In this document: one piece after another, positions 29,151 to 38,796 of the stretch
How positions within the stretch are numbered: the stretch's first letter is position 1
Layout: every line of letters begins with the position of its first letter
Assembly: GCA_040389305.1 (NCBI GenBank)
Contig: JAZKAD010000015.1
Coordinates: forward strand, 30,368 to 94,367
Origin: JAZKAD01 sp040389305
GTDB lineage: Bacteria; Pseudomonadota; Alphaproteobacteria; Rickettsiales; Rickettsiaceae
DNA: 64,000 nucleotides
Direction of reading: 5' to 3'
Made by a program: the position numbers and the translations under genes
The notes under the pieces: generated by a model
Databases searched by the model: none
What the model saw: the letters and a program-made list of their open reading frames with translations, nothing else
What the model was told of the DNA's origin: nothing

Positions 29151-29551
29151 AATTTATGCTTCTTGTTAAATAAATACTGTAATGTAAACTATTTCTTTAA
29201 AGATTTCAATAGTTTTGTCAGAGTGTAGCATCTTATTTATAACTTATAACATCAAAGTAAGTAATATTAAAGATTTAGATCTTAAAATAAGTAAAATAAT
29301 CTAGATTATAGCGAGCATTTTGTCTCTAATATCACAGCTGTTTATCTTTTCTAAGCGACGAGAAGAGCGATGAGAAGTATGAATGCGCCCTGGTCTATGG
29401 CCATTTCTCGGGCCTAGAAGTTAGAGCTAAGTCATAACTTCAGAACCAAGTTGAGATGTCATGCAGAATATATTCCGTATTTTTTACGGTATTGCCTATC
29501 CAGAATTATATATGCTACTATAAGTATATATAATATTTAGGTTAAACAACT
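29151..29551. promoter_or_regulatory. Divergent intergenic region with an inverted repeat
   Basis: Four hundred non-coding bases between the methyltransferase and LuxR-type genes. Visible: an inverted repeat CCGTA-TTTTT-TACGG (29475-29489), and a TATAAT (29529-29534) 17 bases before the LuxR-type start, without a good -35. The inverted repeat is about 40 bases upstream of that -10, a plausible activator-site position. Nothing else recognised, and no tRNA or small ORF with a convincing start. Confidence 0.4.
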
Positions 29552-30421
29552 ATGAATAAGTCACTTATAGAGATCAATGCTTCTTCATTTCAATATATCA
29601 CGAGTGTTTTGCCAGAGTTTAATCGTATATGCAAACCCTTATATGATTTCGGGGTTCCCTATTTCATCTACACAAAAATGTATAAAGATGGCTCTTATCT
29701 AAGGCTATCAAACAATAATGCGCTACATGAGGCCTATTTCAGTACCGTTAGTGATCAGGGTGAATATTATACTCATGCTCTTGAAAGCAACTCAATAACC
29801 TCACTTGGTGCAAAAAGTAAATTTTATGCTATGCCGTCAGATATTAATTTTTATGATAAAAAGACAAATTATGTAGCTCATCTCGCATGGAACTTTAATA
29901 TCTGGCATATATTGTATACTTGCAAAAAAAATGACGCAAATTCTATTCACTATTATGGATTTTGTTTTTCGCGCGATTGTACATATGCGAGTCAAGTTTA
30001 CTTAAATCATCTTTCTATACTTGATCATTTCATTCTCTATTTTAATGAACAAGCAGCGCATCTTATAGATACTACTGATAAAAGAAAATTAGCTTATTAT
30101 AATCAAAATTTCAATTTTCAACAACCATCTCAAGACAAATTGCTTGAACATAAAATTCAGACTTTTTTAGCAGAAACGCGGCTTAAAAAAATCTTGATAC
30201 GAGGAGTGCATAAGGAAGATATACCCCTCACGCCGAGGGAGGTGGATTGTTTGCATTATTTGTCTCTTGGGCATGGTGCCAAAAGTATCGCGAGGATGCT
30301 CTCGCTGTCGCCGCGTACTGTGGAATGTTATTTGACCAAGGTAAAAGATAAGACTGGGTATTCTTCTAAAACCAAGCTACTTGAGGCTTGGAGCAGGGCT
30401 GATGGTCTAATGATGCCGTGA
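29552..30421 (+). CDS. LuxR-type transcription regulator
   Basis: A 289-residue regulator. The C-terminal LuxR/GerE helix-turn-helix is clear at about 224-280: LTPREVDCLHYLSLGHGAKS, SLSPRTVECYLTKVKDKTGY. The N-terminal 215 residues form a sensor-like domain with FGVPYFIYTKMYKDGSYLRL; it lacks the set of invariant Trp/Tyr/Asp residues I would expect of an acyl-homoserine-lactone pocket, and there is no receiver domain. A ligand is therefore unknown. It diverges from the methyltransferase-kinase unit. Confidence 0.82.
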   Translation: MNKSLIEINASSFQYITSVLPEFNRICKPLYDFGVPYFIYTKMYKDGSYLRLSNNNALHEAYFSTVSDQGEYYTHALESNSITSLGAKSKFYAMPSDINFYDKKTNYVAHLAWNFNIWHILYTCKKNDANSIHYYGFCFSRDCTYASQVYLNHLSILDHFILYFNEQAAHLIDTTDKRKLAYYNQNFNFQQPSQDKLLEHKIQTFLAETRLKKILIRGVHKEDIPLTPREVDCLHYLSLGHGAKSIARMLSLSPRTVECYLTKVKDKTGYSSKTKLLEAWSRADGLMMP

Positions 30422-30570
30422 TGCGAGATGGAAGGGGTAATGTCAAGACCAAAGGCTATTAAAAACCCAAAATTTTGGCATTAGTAAATTGTACTTGTAA
30501 TTTACTTTTTATTGATACATATTGGGTGGTCAAGAATTTTATAGACTATTATTTTTTGGATTGAGGGCGA

Positions 30571-31890
30571 ATGGAAGTAGCTGAGCATTATTTAAGTCTT
30601 GGAAGTTCAATAGTAAATAGACCGCACATCAGGCGTGCTCTATCGTATATCTCTATTGGGCTATTCATTGCTCTTATCTCTTTTGTATCTGTATCAGTCC
30701 ATAGGTTCATAGGTGCTACCATCTCTATATCATTGTCTGAGCCGGAGGAGGCGGAGGCAACTGATTATAATACGGTTGAAGTCATAGCCGCGAAGGGCGA
30801 CACCTTATCAAAGATACTACTGAAGCAAAATGTATCATACAAAGACAGTCGTAATATCATAGAGCTTTTGAGCAAAACTTCTCTGCCCACCATAAATATA
30901 GGCCAGAAGTTGATCTTCGATTATGATACGAGCTCAGTTGAGGATGCTGAGGAGGATGAAGCTTCGATAAGTCAAACTCTTTCTCAGATTGCTATAAAGA
31001 TAGATAAAATACATAGTATAGAGGTTGTACGCGGACCTAAGGGGTGGGAAGTACATGACCTTACTGCTCCTCTTAAAAAAGTTATATCTCATTCATCGGC
31101 CGTAATAAATAATAGCTTCATGAGTACTGCGAAGTCTTTGGGGCTTAGCACAAGCAATATCTTAGAGCTTATCCAGGCATATAGTTATCAGATCGATTTC
31201 CAGAGGCAAATTAAATCCGGCGATAAGATTAGCTTCATTATGGAAAAGTTTTTTACGGAAGACGGCAAATTTTCTCATAGCGGCAAGGTTATGTTTGCTT
31301 CTATGAATTTAGCGGGAAAGAACTATAACATTTATAGATATTCCAAGGATAATAACGATAAGTTCGAGTATCTCTCGGAAGATGGTCGCAGCGTAAAGCG
31401 TAATCTTCTTAGAACTCCCGTAAGTGTTGCTAGAGTGTCGTCGCATTTTGGAGATCGTAAGCACCCTATACTTGGCTTTACCAAGATGCACAAAGGAGTA
31501 GATTTTGCTGCTCCCGTAGGCACTCCTATATATGCTGCTGGTGATGGGGTAGTTACTGAATGCGGATGGAAATCTGGTTATGGTAGATTTATTCAGATCA
31601 AGCATAGCTCTACTTTGTCCACCGCTTATGCTCACGCAAGTCAATTTGCTAAGAACATAAAAAGAGGTAGCAAAGTCAGTCAAGGGCAAGTGATTGCACT
31701 TGTTGGAAATAGTGGAAATACTACAGGCGCTCATCTGCATTACGAGGTAAAGATAGATGGCAGGCATGTAAATCCGATGTCCATCAAAACTACTCCAGGT
31801 ACTGAGCTTAAAGGAAATGAGCGCAACCGGTTCGATAAATTTAAGCGTGAGATCCATACATTAGGGACTCAGCTTGCAAAAAACGCATAA
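30571..31890 (+). CDS. M23-family peptidoglycan endopeptidase with LysM-like domain
   Basis: A 439-residue envelope protein: one N-terminal membrane anchor (about 25-48), a LysM-like region (about 70-118, KGDTLSKILLKQNV and INIGQKLIF), and a C-terminal M23 zinc peptidase (about 285-400). Zinc and catalytic motifs are HKGVDFAAPVGTP and HLHYEV, with AHASQF between. Probably cuts peptide cross-links during growth or division, or activates amidases if degenerate. It is the only gene in its transcript; holA follows on the other strand. Confidence 0.88.
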   Translation: MEVAEHYLSLGSSIVNRPHIRRALSYISIGLFIALISFVSVSVHRFIGATISISLSEPEEAEATDYNTVEVIAAKGDTLSKILLKQNVSYKDSRNIIELLSKTSLPTINIGQKLIFDYDTSSVEDAEEDEASISQTLSQIAIKIDKIHSIEVVRGPKGWEVHDLTAPLKKVISHSSAVINNSFMSTAKSLGLSTSNILELIQAYSYQIDFQRQIKSGDKISFIMEKFFTEDGKFSHSGKVMFASMNLAGKNYNIYRYSKDNNDKFEYLSEDGRSVKRNLLRTPVSVARVSSHFGDRKHPILGFTKMHKGVDFAAPVGTPIYAAGDGVVTECGWKSGYGRFIQIKHSSTLSTAYAHASQFAKNIKRGSKVSQGQVIALVGNSGNTTGAHLHYEVKIDGRHVNPMSIKTTPGTELKGNERNRFDKFKREIHTLGTQLAKNA

Positions 31891-31916
31891 TCACGAAAAT
31901 ACCTATATTTGAGTAG

Positions 31917-32906
31917 CTATTTCCTGTTATGAGTTTTAAAAAACAATAGATGGCAGATTTTATCAGCAGACGCTCCGGATGATTTGCATTCAATCTCAGC
32001 CATTTCTAGGTTTTTCAGTACGTTTATAATACCCTTAGTTTCAGAAATGCTAACTATCTGCCTAAAATCCTGGACGTATTTAAAAAATATTGGAGGTTTT
32101 ATGCTCTGTATAGCCGATTCTAGTGACTCCCCCCTATCTTTAAGCGAGACTGCTATATACAAATTAATGTAGTAGCGGATTAAGGCCCTTATTATCCAAA
32201 CTGGTGATATATTTTCTGCGAGTAATTTTTCAAGCTCGATAAAATACTGACCGGCATTGCCTTTAGCAAATGATATGCATAATTTATCAGGTGAAGTCAT
32301 AAGGCTTCGCGAGATAATCTCAGACACGTCACTTAGCTCTATATTGTCCTTGTCATGAGTATAGAGAAGGAGCTTACCGAGTTCGCTCATGATAAGAAAT
32401 CTATCTCCCGCAAGATGCATTGCAAGGTACGCGACGGCATCTGATGTAATTTTTTTCGAGCTCTCTGCGATTGTTTGCCTAATTAAGAGTGCTGTAGCTT
32501 TTTCATCGGCCGCGTAGCATCCAAATGAGGCGAGCGACTCTTCGGCTTCAAAAAATTTACGCAAACTTGAAGATGGCGAAAGTTCGTCCGCAATCAAAAT
32601 AGGGAAATTATGTATTTTTCCAAGAAGCAAAGCTTTAAATGAATTATCAATGGTTTGCGGAACATCAGTTATTTTAATGATCTCGCCTTTATTAAACAAA
32701 CTGGCGTTATTTAATATAATATCTAGGCCTTTATTTTCTGCATCTTTATAAGAAATGCTTTTTATCTCCTTCCCACTTAGTTTAGAGATTTCAGTGCAAG
32801 TATAAGAAATAAGGCCTTTGTCGGGGCCGTAGAGTAATATGGCGGAGCTTTGACCGGATTTGCACCTACTTAGCAATGAGCCCATAGAGGCTGCGGTATA
32901 TTTCAT
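31917..32906 (-). CDS. holA: DNA polymerase III subunit delta
   Basis: Clamp-loader subunit that opens the beta clamp. The start is ATG 32906 with GAGGA about 10 bases upstream; the frame extends to TTG 32927 but without a site. About 329 residues in the delta pattern: an N-terminal LLYGPDKGLISYTCTEI segment, a helical middle with EKATALLIRQ, LAMHLAGDRFLIMSELGKLLLY (family-typical GD-R--NELEKL-like segment) and a C-terminal helical collar. Sequence divergence is high, as is normal for this subunit. Confidence 0.82.
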   Translation of the reverse strand: MKYTAASMGSLLSRCKSGQSSAILLYGPDKGLISYTCTEISKLSGKEIKSISYKDAENKGLDIILNNASLFNKGEIIKITDVPQTIDNSFKALLLGKIHNFPILIADELSPSSSLRKFFEAEESLASFGCYAADEKATALLIRQTIAESSKKITSDAVAYLAMHLAGDRFLIMSELGKLLLYTHDKDNIELSDVSEIISRSLMTSPDKLCISFAKGNAGQYFIELEKLLAENISPVWIIRALIRYYINLYIAVSLKDRGESLESAIQSIKPPIFFKYVQDFRQIVSISETKGIINVLKNLEMAEIECKSSGASADKICHLLFFKTHNRK

Positions 32907-33035
32907 GCAATATGATTCCTCAAACAACTAGTATTAGTCTAGCGTATTGAAGCATACGCATCTAGCACTTATCATGCAAAATGAATTTAAAGAAAATAAA
33001 TTTAAAACGTGAAGTTTACGAGATGAGGTAATGAG

Positions 33036-33112
<77 letters not shown>

Positions 33113-33300
33113 ACTATACACAAATCCATAAGTTAATATTACCCGTCAATAGGGAATGGATTAACATAGTATGGACGCTGTGAATTCTACAGAAATACCT
33201 GATACTGTCAAGATAATAACAATTATATTTGATGTGATTTATAATTGTCTTTTTAAAAGAAGGACTATATATTCCGGTTAACAAATATACAGCTTTTAGT

Positions 33301-34929
33301 ATGAAAGAACGAATTCACGAATTGATGCAGAAAGGCAACCTAGATGAAATAAAGGAGTATATAAAAAGTAATCCTACATCATTAAGCGTAAGGGATGCAG
33401 GTGGTGCAGTAGCTTTGCATTATGCAATGCAAAGAGGGGAGCCGGACATAGTACGGTATTTACTTGCCAGGAAAGAGGTCGATAGGCACCCAAGAAGTAA
33501 TGCTGGGGTAACACCCTTGCATGCTGCAGTGATAAAGAATAACCCTGAGTTATTGATGGATTACGAATTAGATGAAGAAGTAGATACAAAAGCCCCATTT
33601 CTTCTTCATATTGTTGCTAATAATAATTGTAGGATAAAAGTATTTGAGCATTGCATCCGTATAGGATGCAATGCCAACACTCCCTTATCTCTCGCGAATG
33701 ATTCTCTCGGCGCGCTAAATATTCACAATACTATGACGCCTTTTATGATTGCATGCTCTAAAGGTCATAAGATTTTGGCTCGCTTTATGCTAGATCGTTA
33801 TGGAGATAGTTTGGACGCAAGTATTCTAGATCATAAAGGTTGCAGTATGCTGCGCTGGGCTTTGGAGCTTCGCGAGGTGGATATGTTAGAGAAATGTTTA
33901 AGACTTGGCATATCAGTTGACGCGCAAGATTTGGATGGATTCTCTTGTTTACATTGGACTTCGATCTACGCGGCCAAAAATATGGGGTTTTGGAAAGAGG
34001 GAGCCGTGTCTCTAATATTTTATGGAGCAAATACATCTTTAAAAACTCAAGATAATGAGCGTGGTATGACCGCTCTTGGTATAGCAGCGTTTGGACAAAA
34101 TGCATCTGCATTAGAGGCTGTGGAGACATTATTGGAGCATGACGTGGACTGTAATATCCCCTCTTCAGTAACTATTAGTGCATCGCCATTGTCACTTCCT
34201 CCTTTGTGGATTGCAGTAAGTGCAGGTAATTTAGATGCCGCCGCGTCTTTAGTGCAGAATACTAGAGGTAGCAATACGAGACAAGAGGGTGGGAATACTC
34301 TACTGCATTTAGTAATGAGGAATGAAAGAGGCATGGAATGCGCAAAGAAGCTTTTAGCTAAGCACCCATGGATGCTTAATGACAAGAATGGAGAAGGAGG
34401 CACGCCAATTCTTGGAGCCGCAGTTGCGAACCAAGTAAAGAATATAGAATTTCTGCTAAGCCGCGGAGCAAACCTTGATATTATTAGTGATAATGGTATG
34501 CATACAGTCCACTGGGCTGCTATGTATGGATCTACTGATGCGTTGCAGGTGCTTTTTGAACATGATCAGGCTCTTGTAACTATACAAGATACAGCCCGAA
34601 ATACACCTCTGCGTACTGCAATAACGCATAATAAATTTAGCACTGCAAGTGCCATCGTTTCAAGATATACTACTGATACTATTAATACAAAGAATGCAAG
34701 ATATGAGACTGCTCTGTATCTAGCGCTGCAAAAATTTGCAGAAACTAGAACTCAAGATGCTAAGGATTGTATAAAAGCAATTGCTTCGCTGGCGTCATTT
34801 GAGGACATAGACTACGGTCATCATTCCGCATCAGAAGTTGCGGGGATTCTGCGCATTGAAGATTCAGAAGTGCTAGGATTACTTGGTGCTTCGGCAAATC
34901 CTGCTGTCCAAGCTTTAGAAGCGGCATAA
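33301..34929 (+). CDS. Ankyrin-repeat protein, 542 residues
   Basis: Built almost wholly of ankyrin repeats (about twelve), for example GAVALHYAMQRGEPDIVRYL (35-54), GVTPLHAAVIKNN, TPFMIACSKGHKILARFML, GFSCLHWTSIYAAK, GNTLLHLVMRNERG, GGTPILGAAVANQVKNIEFL, GMHTVHWAAMYGSTDALQVL and NTPLRTAITHN. There is no signal peptide or membrane helix. The Rickettsiales T4SS gene virB2 is in this window, so secretion as an effector is plausible. About 60 bases separate it from nuoD, which has its own start and probably its own promoter. Confidence 0.88.
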   Translation: MKERIHELMQKGNLDEIKEYIKSNPTSLSVRDAGGAVALHYAMQRGEPDIVRYLLARKEVDRHPRSNAGVTPLHAAVIKNNPELLMDYELDEEVDTKAPFLLHIVANNNCRIKVFEHCIRIGCNANTPLSLANDSLGALNIHNTMTPFMIACSKGHKILARFMLDRYGDSLDASILDHKGCSMLRWALELREVDMLEKCLRLGISVDAQDLDGFSCLHWTSIYAAKNMGFWKEGAVSLIFYGANTSLKTQDNERGMTALGIAAFGQNASALEAVETLLEHDVDCNIPSSVTISASPLSLPPLWIAVSAGNLDAAASLVQNTRGSNTRQEGGNTLLHLVMRNERGMECAKKLLAKHPWMLNDKNGEGGTPILGAAVANQVKNIEFLLSRGANLDIISDNGMHTVHWAAMYGSTDALQVLFEHDQALVTIQDTARNTPLRTAITHNKFSTASAIVSRYTTDTINTKNARYETALYLALQKFAETRTQDAKDCIKAIASLASFEDIDYGHHSASEVAGILRIEDSEVLGLLGASANPAVQALEAA

Positions 34930-34990
34930 TTTACTTTTTCTTTGGCCCATTATATTGTATCTTTTACGTATTCACATTTAAGAGTCGTAT

Positions 34991-36175
34991 GTGCAAGGAA
35001 AGCAAGTCATAGAAAAAGACCTTACTATAAATTTTGGCCCACAGCATCCCGCTGCGCATGGAGTGTTACGTCTTATTCTTGAGATGGACGGAGAAGTTAT
35101 TACTAAAGCTGATCCGCATATAGGGCTTCTTCACCGTGGTACAGAAAAACTGATAGAGCATAAGACTTATTTGCAAGCAATACCTTATTTCGATAGACTC
35201 GACTACGTCTCTCCGATGTGTCAAGAGCATGCTTTTGCTCTTGCAGTTGAGCGTTTGCTTAAATGCGAGGTGCCAGTAAGAGCGCAATATATTAGAGTGC
35301 TTTTTGCAGAGCTTACAAGAATCCTGAATCATATAATGAATATCACGACCCAAGCCCTTGATGTTGGCGCAACTACTCCTCTTCTATGGCTTTTCGAAGA
35401 ACGTGAAAAAATCATGGAATTTTATGAAAGAGTTTCGGGATCTAGGATGCACGCCAATTACTTCAGACCCGGAGGAGTGTCGGAAGATGTTCCAGAAGGC
35501 TTGCTAGAAGACATATTAATCTTCGCTGAGCAATATAAAGGGCGCCTTGAGAATGTCGAGACACTGCTAAATGACAACCGCGTTTGGAAACAAAGAACCG
35601 TTGGTATAGGCGTAGTCACGCAAAAAGAGGCTATGGACTGGGGATTTTCCGGGGTGATGCTACGTGGATCTGGCATAGCTTGGGATTTACGCAAAGCTGC
35701 TCCTTACGATGTATATGATAAGATGGACTTTGACGTGCCAGTTGGCAAAAATGGTGATTGCTATGACAGGTATTTACTCCGCGTTGAGGAAATGTATCAG
35801 TCGCTCCGCATTATCAAGCAATGCATAGAGCAAATGCCAGATGGGCCAATCAAATCTGAGGATCCCAAATTATCTCCTCCAAAGAGGAAGGATATGAAGA
35901 CCTCGATGGAGGCTATGATCCACCACTTTAAGCTTTATACCGAAGGGTATCATGTACCTAAAGGAGAGATATACGCGGCTGTGGAGGCTCCTAAGGGAGA
36001 ATTTGGTGTTTATTTATACGCAGACGGTACGAACAAACCTTATCGTTGCAGGATAAAAGCTCCTGGGTTTGCACATCTGCAAGGCTTAGATTATATGGCT
36101 AAAGGACATCTTATGGCGGATGTTGTAACTATTATTTCGAGTTTAGATCTAGTATTTGGTGAAATTGATAGATGA
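34991..36175 (+). CDS. nuoD: NADH-quinone oxidoreductase subunit D
   Basis: 49-kDa subunit of complex I that helps form the quinone site. 394 residues, GTG start. Family motifs: [15 protein letters not shown] (about 14-28), [33 protein letters not shown] and the C-terminal DLVFGEIDR. Other nuo genes are not adjacent, so complex I genes are dispersed in this genome. The stop overlaps the next gene by 4 bases. Confidence 0.96.
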   Translation: MQGKQVIEKDLTINFGPQHPAAHGVLRLILEMDGEVITKADPHIGLLHRGTEKLIEHKTYLQAIPYFDRLDYVSPMCQEHAFALAVERLLKCEVPVRAQYIRVLFAELTRILNHIMNITTQALDVGATTPLLWLFEEREKIMEFYERVSGSRMHANYFRPGGVSEDVPEGLLEDILIFAEQYKGRLENVETLLNDNRVWKQRTVGIGVVTQKEAMDWGFSGVMLRGSGIAWDLRKAAPYDVYDKMDFDVPVGKNGDCYDRYLLRVEEMYQSLRIIKQCIEQMPDGPIKSEDPKLSPPKRKDMKTSMEAMIHHFKLYTEGYHVPKGEIYAAVEAPKGEFGVYLYADGTNKPYRCRIKAPGFAHLQGLDYMAKGHLMADVVTIISSLDLVFGEIDR

Positions 36176-36954
36176 TGACGCCAGAAGACATTTTATACAT
36201 TAAAGACCTCGTGATTGAAGCGGGTAATATAGCGGAAGAATATCAGCGCACTAATTTCTCTGTAGAGACCAAGCGTGATAAGTCCCCTGTAACTCATGCC
36301 GATAAAGTTATTAGCTCTACTATTATGGCGGCTTTACTTAAGCTTAAACCAAATATCCAAGTAGTATCAGAAGAAGAGGAAATTCCTGAGCTATATAGCG
36401 ATACATTTTGGCTTGTTGATCCTATAGATGGAACGAAGAGTTATATCAGGCGCGAAGAGACTTATACTGTAAACATAGGCTTGATTGAGAATGGAAGCCC
36501 CAGTTATGGTTTTATATATCAACCAGCGCAGAAGCTTTTGCATTATACAGATTCTGAGCGGAAATTAGTTGTAGAACGTGCAGGCCAAAGATTCGCTCTT
36601 CAAGAGGAGGTTAGAGGTCCTGGACGCGACAAAGGATGGAAGGCGGCAATTACAACTCGGGACGGAAGAGTCAATATGGCTGAGTTACTAAAGCTTCATG
36701 ATATCAAGGACATTATTGCTATTCCCAGCTCCTTGAAGTTATGTTTAGTAGCGGATGGCACTGTTGATATATATCCACGTTTTGGAGAGACGATGGAGTG
36801 GGATATCGCAGCCGGTCACGCTTTGATTAAAGCAGCAGGCGGCGAAGTGCTTGATATGAATCATAAAGTTATTCAGTATTCAAAGCCAGGGTTTCTTAAT
36901 AGTGGATTTATGGCATGCGGGGCAAATTTTGTATCTAATAGTAATTTGTCGTAA
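36172..36954 (+). CDS. cysQ: CysQ-type 3'(2'),5'-bisphosphate nucleotidase / inositol phosphatase family
   Basis: A 260-residue Mg-dependent phosphatase. Motifs: EEEE metal-binding acidic run (about 66-69), [10 protein letters not shown] (about 82-91) and the C-terminal [20 protein letters not shown] rather than DGT-NF is typical of CysQ, which removes the 3'-phosphate from pAp left by ACP synthase and sulfation. It overlaps nuoD by 4 bases. Confidence 0.85.
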   Translation: MMTPEDILYIKDLVIEAGNIAEEYQRTNFSVETKRDKSPVTHADKVISSTIMAALLKLKPNIQVVSEEEEIPELYSDTFWLVDPIDGTKSYIRREETYTVNIGLIENGSPSYGFIYQPAQKLLHYTDSERKLVVERAGQRFALQEEVRGPGRDKGWKAAITTRDGRVNMAELLKLHDIKDIIAIPSSLKLCLVADGTVDIYPRFGETMEWDIAAGHALIKAAGGEVLDMNHKVIQYSKPGFLNSGFMACGANFVSNSNLS

Positions 36955-37096
36955 TATTCTGTGACTAAAAAAACACGTATCTTCTTCGTTTATGTCGTCA
37001 AACCACAATGAATTGATAAAATAAGCCAGCATTGCTTGCAAGGAGATTCTAGTGTAATATAGAATACAAGCACAAACCATAATTTTAGGAGAGTAT

Positions 37097-37450
37097 ATGT
37101 TTAACGATTTAATAACAGAGCGTGATTTCTACTGGCGTTTGATGGCGGTGTTTTGTATGGGCGCTGTGATCCTTGCATCTAGTGATGCTGCTTTTGCTGC
37201 TGCTACTTCTAATAGCAATGATGTAATAGGACAAACTCTATGTAGAGTTACTCAGACTCTTACTGGCAATATAGCAAAATCTATAGCCACAATCGCTATA
37301 TTCGTAGTTGGTATCAGTTTGTTTATGGGTAAAGTAAACTGGGGTACTGCGGCAATGACAGCAGCAGGCGTTGGTATTATCTTCGGTGCTGGTAAAATGG
37401 TGTCATTTATTAGTGGTACTGATTCTGTTTGTAGTACATCTACATCATAA
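37097..37450 (+). CDS. virB2: VirB2-type pilin of a type IV secretion system
   Basis: A 117-residue TrbC/VirB2 protein: a long signal peptide ending near AAFA-AATS (about residue 35) and two hydrophobic helices (about 60-78 and 83-105) separated by a short KVNWG turn. A strong TAGGAG ribosome-binding site lies 6 bases before the ATG. No other vir gene is nearby, in line with the scattered rvh clusters of Rickettsiales, where virB2 copies are often separate. The mature pilin would form the T4SS surface filament that could export the ankyrin proteins. Confidence 0.83.
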   Translation: MFNDLITERDFYWRLMAVFCMGAVILASSDAAFAAATSNSNDVIGQTLCRVTQTLTGNIAKSIATIAIFVVGISLFMGKVNWGTAAMTAAGVGIIFGAGKMVSFISGTDSVCSTSTS

Positions 37451-37465
37451 GCTTAAAAGTTTATA

Positions 37466-38419
37466 ATGCTAAATAGAATAATTACTTTATCGCTGGTCAT
37501 TTTATGGCCAGCGTTAGTTTTTGCAGAGACTGCTGCGGTTAAAGTTAAAGTGGTTCCTGCAATATATAGTGACTTATATGATGAATATGAGGCAGTCGGG
37601 GAATGCTTGTCCCTTACTAGCCGCGACCTCACCGCAGTCAGCGGCGGTACAATTACAGAAATTTCAAAAAGCCAAGGCAGTAACGTCAAGATTGGCGACG
37701 TGATCATAAAAATTAACGGCCCTCTATCCGAAGCGCAATATAAATCCGCAGACCTATCATTTCAGCGCGAAGTTGAGCTTTTCAAAAAAGGCATCATCTC
37801 CAAAGAAGCTCTAGAAAAATCTAGAATTAATTTTGAAAAAGCGCTTAGCGATTATAATAACATGATCATACTTGCGCCATTTGACGGGCGCATTGGCGTT
37901 ATGAAGCAACGCGTTGGTGACATCGTGAAGCCGGGTGATGAGTTATGTAGTATTACAAATGGAAGCTCTACAGAGATCCTCGTGCATTTGCCCGAAAAAT
38001 TACTTTCTGTGGTAACTAGGGATACTAAAGTAGAAATTTACGATAAAGCGGGAGCATCATTTCCTGGTTCGATTACATCATCTTCTCCTCATCTCTCTAA
38101 GGCTTCGGGCAATTTTTTAGTTAAAATTATATCAGATGATGCGGCTCAGTTATCTCACGGAAGTTTTGTAAAAATCAAACTTTTCCTACGCCCCCATAAA
38201 GCTATTGTAGTACCAGAACAAGTCATTATGAAAAATGATAAAGGTAGCTTTGTGTTCAAGATAGACGATGCTAATAAAGCAAAGCGAGTATATGTGACTC
38301 TTGGTAGCCGCCTTAACAATCAGATAGAAATTATTTCAGGTATTGAGCCAGGTGACAAAGTAGTGACTGAAGGGCTTACCAAACTCTCAGATGATAGTAT
38401 AGTTGCGATAGTTGAATAG
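37466..38419 (+). CDS. RND-type efflux periplasmic adaptor (HlyD/MFP)
   Basis: A 317-residue membrane-fusion protein: signal peptide (about 1-20), barrel-sandwich/lipoyl halves (SGGTITEISKSQGSNVKIGDVI and LAPFDGRIGVMKQRVGDIVKPGD), a short alpha-helical hairpin (about 90-130), and beta-barrel and membrane-proximal domains. The partner RND pump and outer-membrane factor are not adjacent. It starts 15 bases after virB2, and may be read from the same promoter. Confidence 0.85.
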   Translation: MLNRIITLSLVILWPALVFAETAAVKVKVVPAIYSDLYDEYEAVGECLSLTSRDLTAVSGGTITEISKSQGSNVKIGDVIIKINGPLSEAQYKSADLSFQREVELFKKGIISKEALEKSRINFEKALSDYNNMIILAPFDGRIGVMKQRVGDIVKPGDELCSITNGSSTEILVHLPEKLLSVVTRDTKVEIYDKAGASFPGSITSSSPHLSKASGNFLVKIISDDAAQLSHGSFVKIKLFLRPHKAIVVPEQVIMKNDKGSFVFKIDDANKAKRVYVTLGSRLNNQIEIISGIEPGDKVVTEGLTKLSDDSIVAIVE

Positions 38420-38422
38420 TGA

Positions 38423-38614
38423 TTATATTACTTCTTTATCCTCATTTTCTTTGCCTCTGGCAATGCGGGTAGCGTTTCTAAGGCCGGCACTAAAACCGAT
38501 GCACATGAAAATAATTAATAAAAGCGGCTTAGTCGAAAAAAATTTATCCGCATAAAATCCAATAGCCAGACCAGTCAGCACACCTGCCACTATATCTATT
38601 GCAGCTTTCAACAT
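38423..38614 (-). CDS. AtpI-like F-type ATPase accessory protein, orphan
   Basis: A 63-residue protein with two membrane helices; GVLTGLAIGFYADKFF, STKPLLLIIFMCIGFSAGLRN is the AtpI/AtpZ pattern (gly-rich first helix, T-P-turn and second helix ending Gly-x-x-N). AtpI normally precedes atpB and helps c-ring assembly or Mg uptake. Here the next gene is convergent and no atp gene is close. Confidence 0.7.
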   Translation of the reverse strand: MLKAAIDIVAGVLTGLAIGFYADKFFSTKPLLLIIFMCIGFSAGLRNATRIARGKENEDKEVI

Positions 38615-38796
38615 AACTATATTCTCCCGCTATTTTGTATTGCTTGTAATAATCAATTTCACAGTATACATATATAACCAAAAATAGATGTATGCTTTTT
38701 TTACTAGGTATCAAGCCTTTAAATATTCCACCTTTCTTGTAAAAATTTTTAAGCTATGTATTCTATAGATTATATTACAATTCCAATGGCCAAACT

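Noticed and set aside
31309..31857. 182-codon minus-strand frame opposite the M23 peptidase gene
   Set aside because: Complement of a clear M23 domain; no motifs of its own.
32942..32959. Hairpin GCGTAT-TGAAGC-ATACGC as terminator of tRNA-Ile
   Set aside because: Only six base pairs, about 80 bases past the tRNA, with no T run; not convincing.
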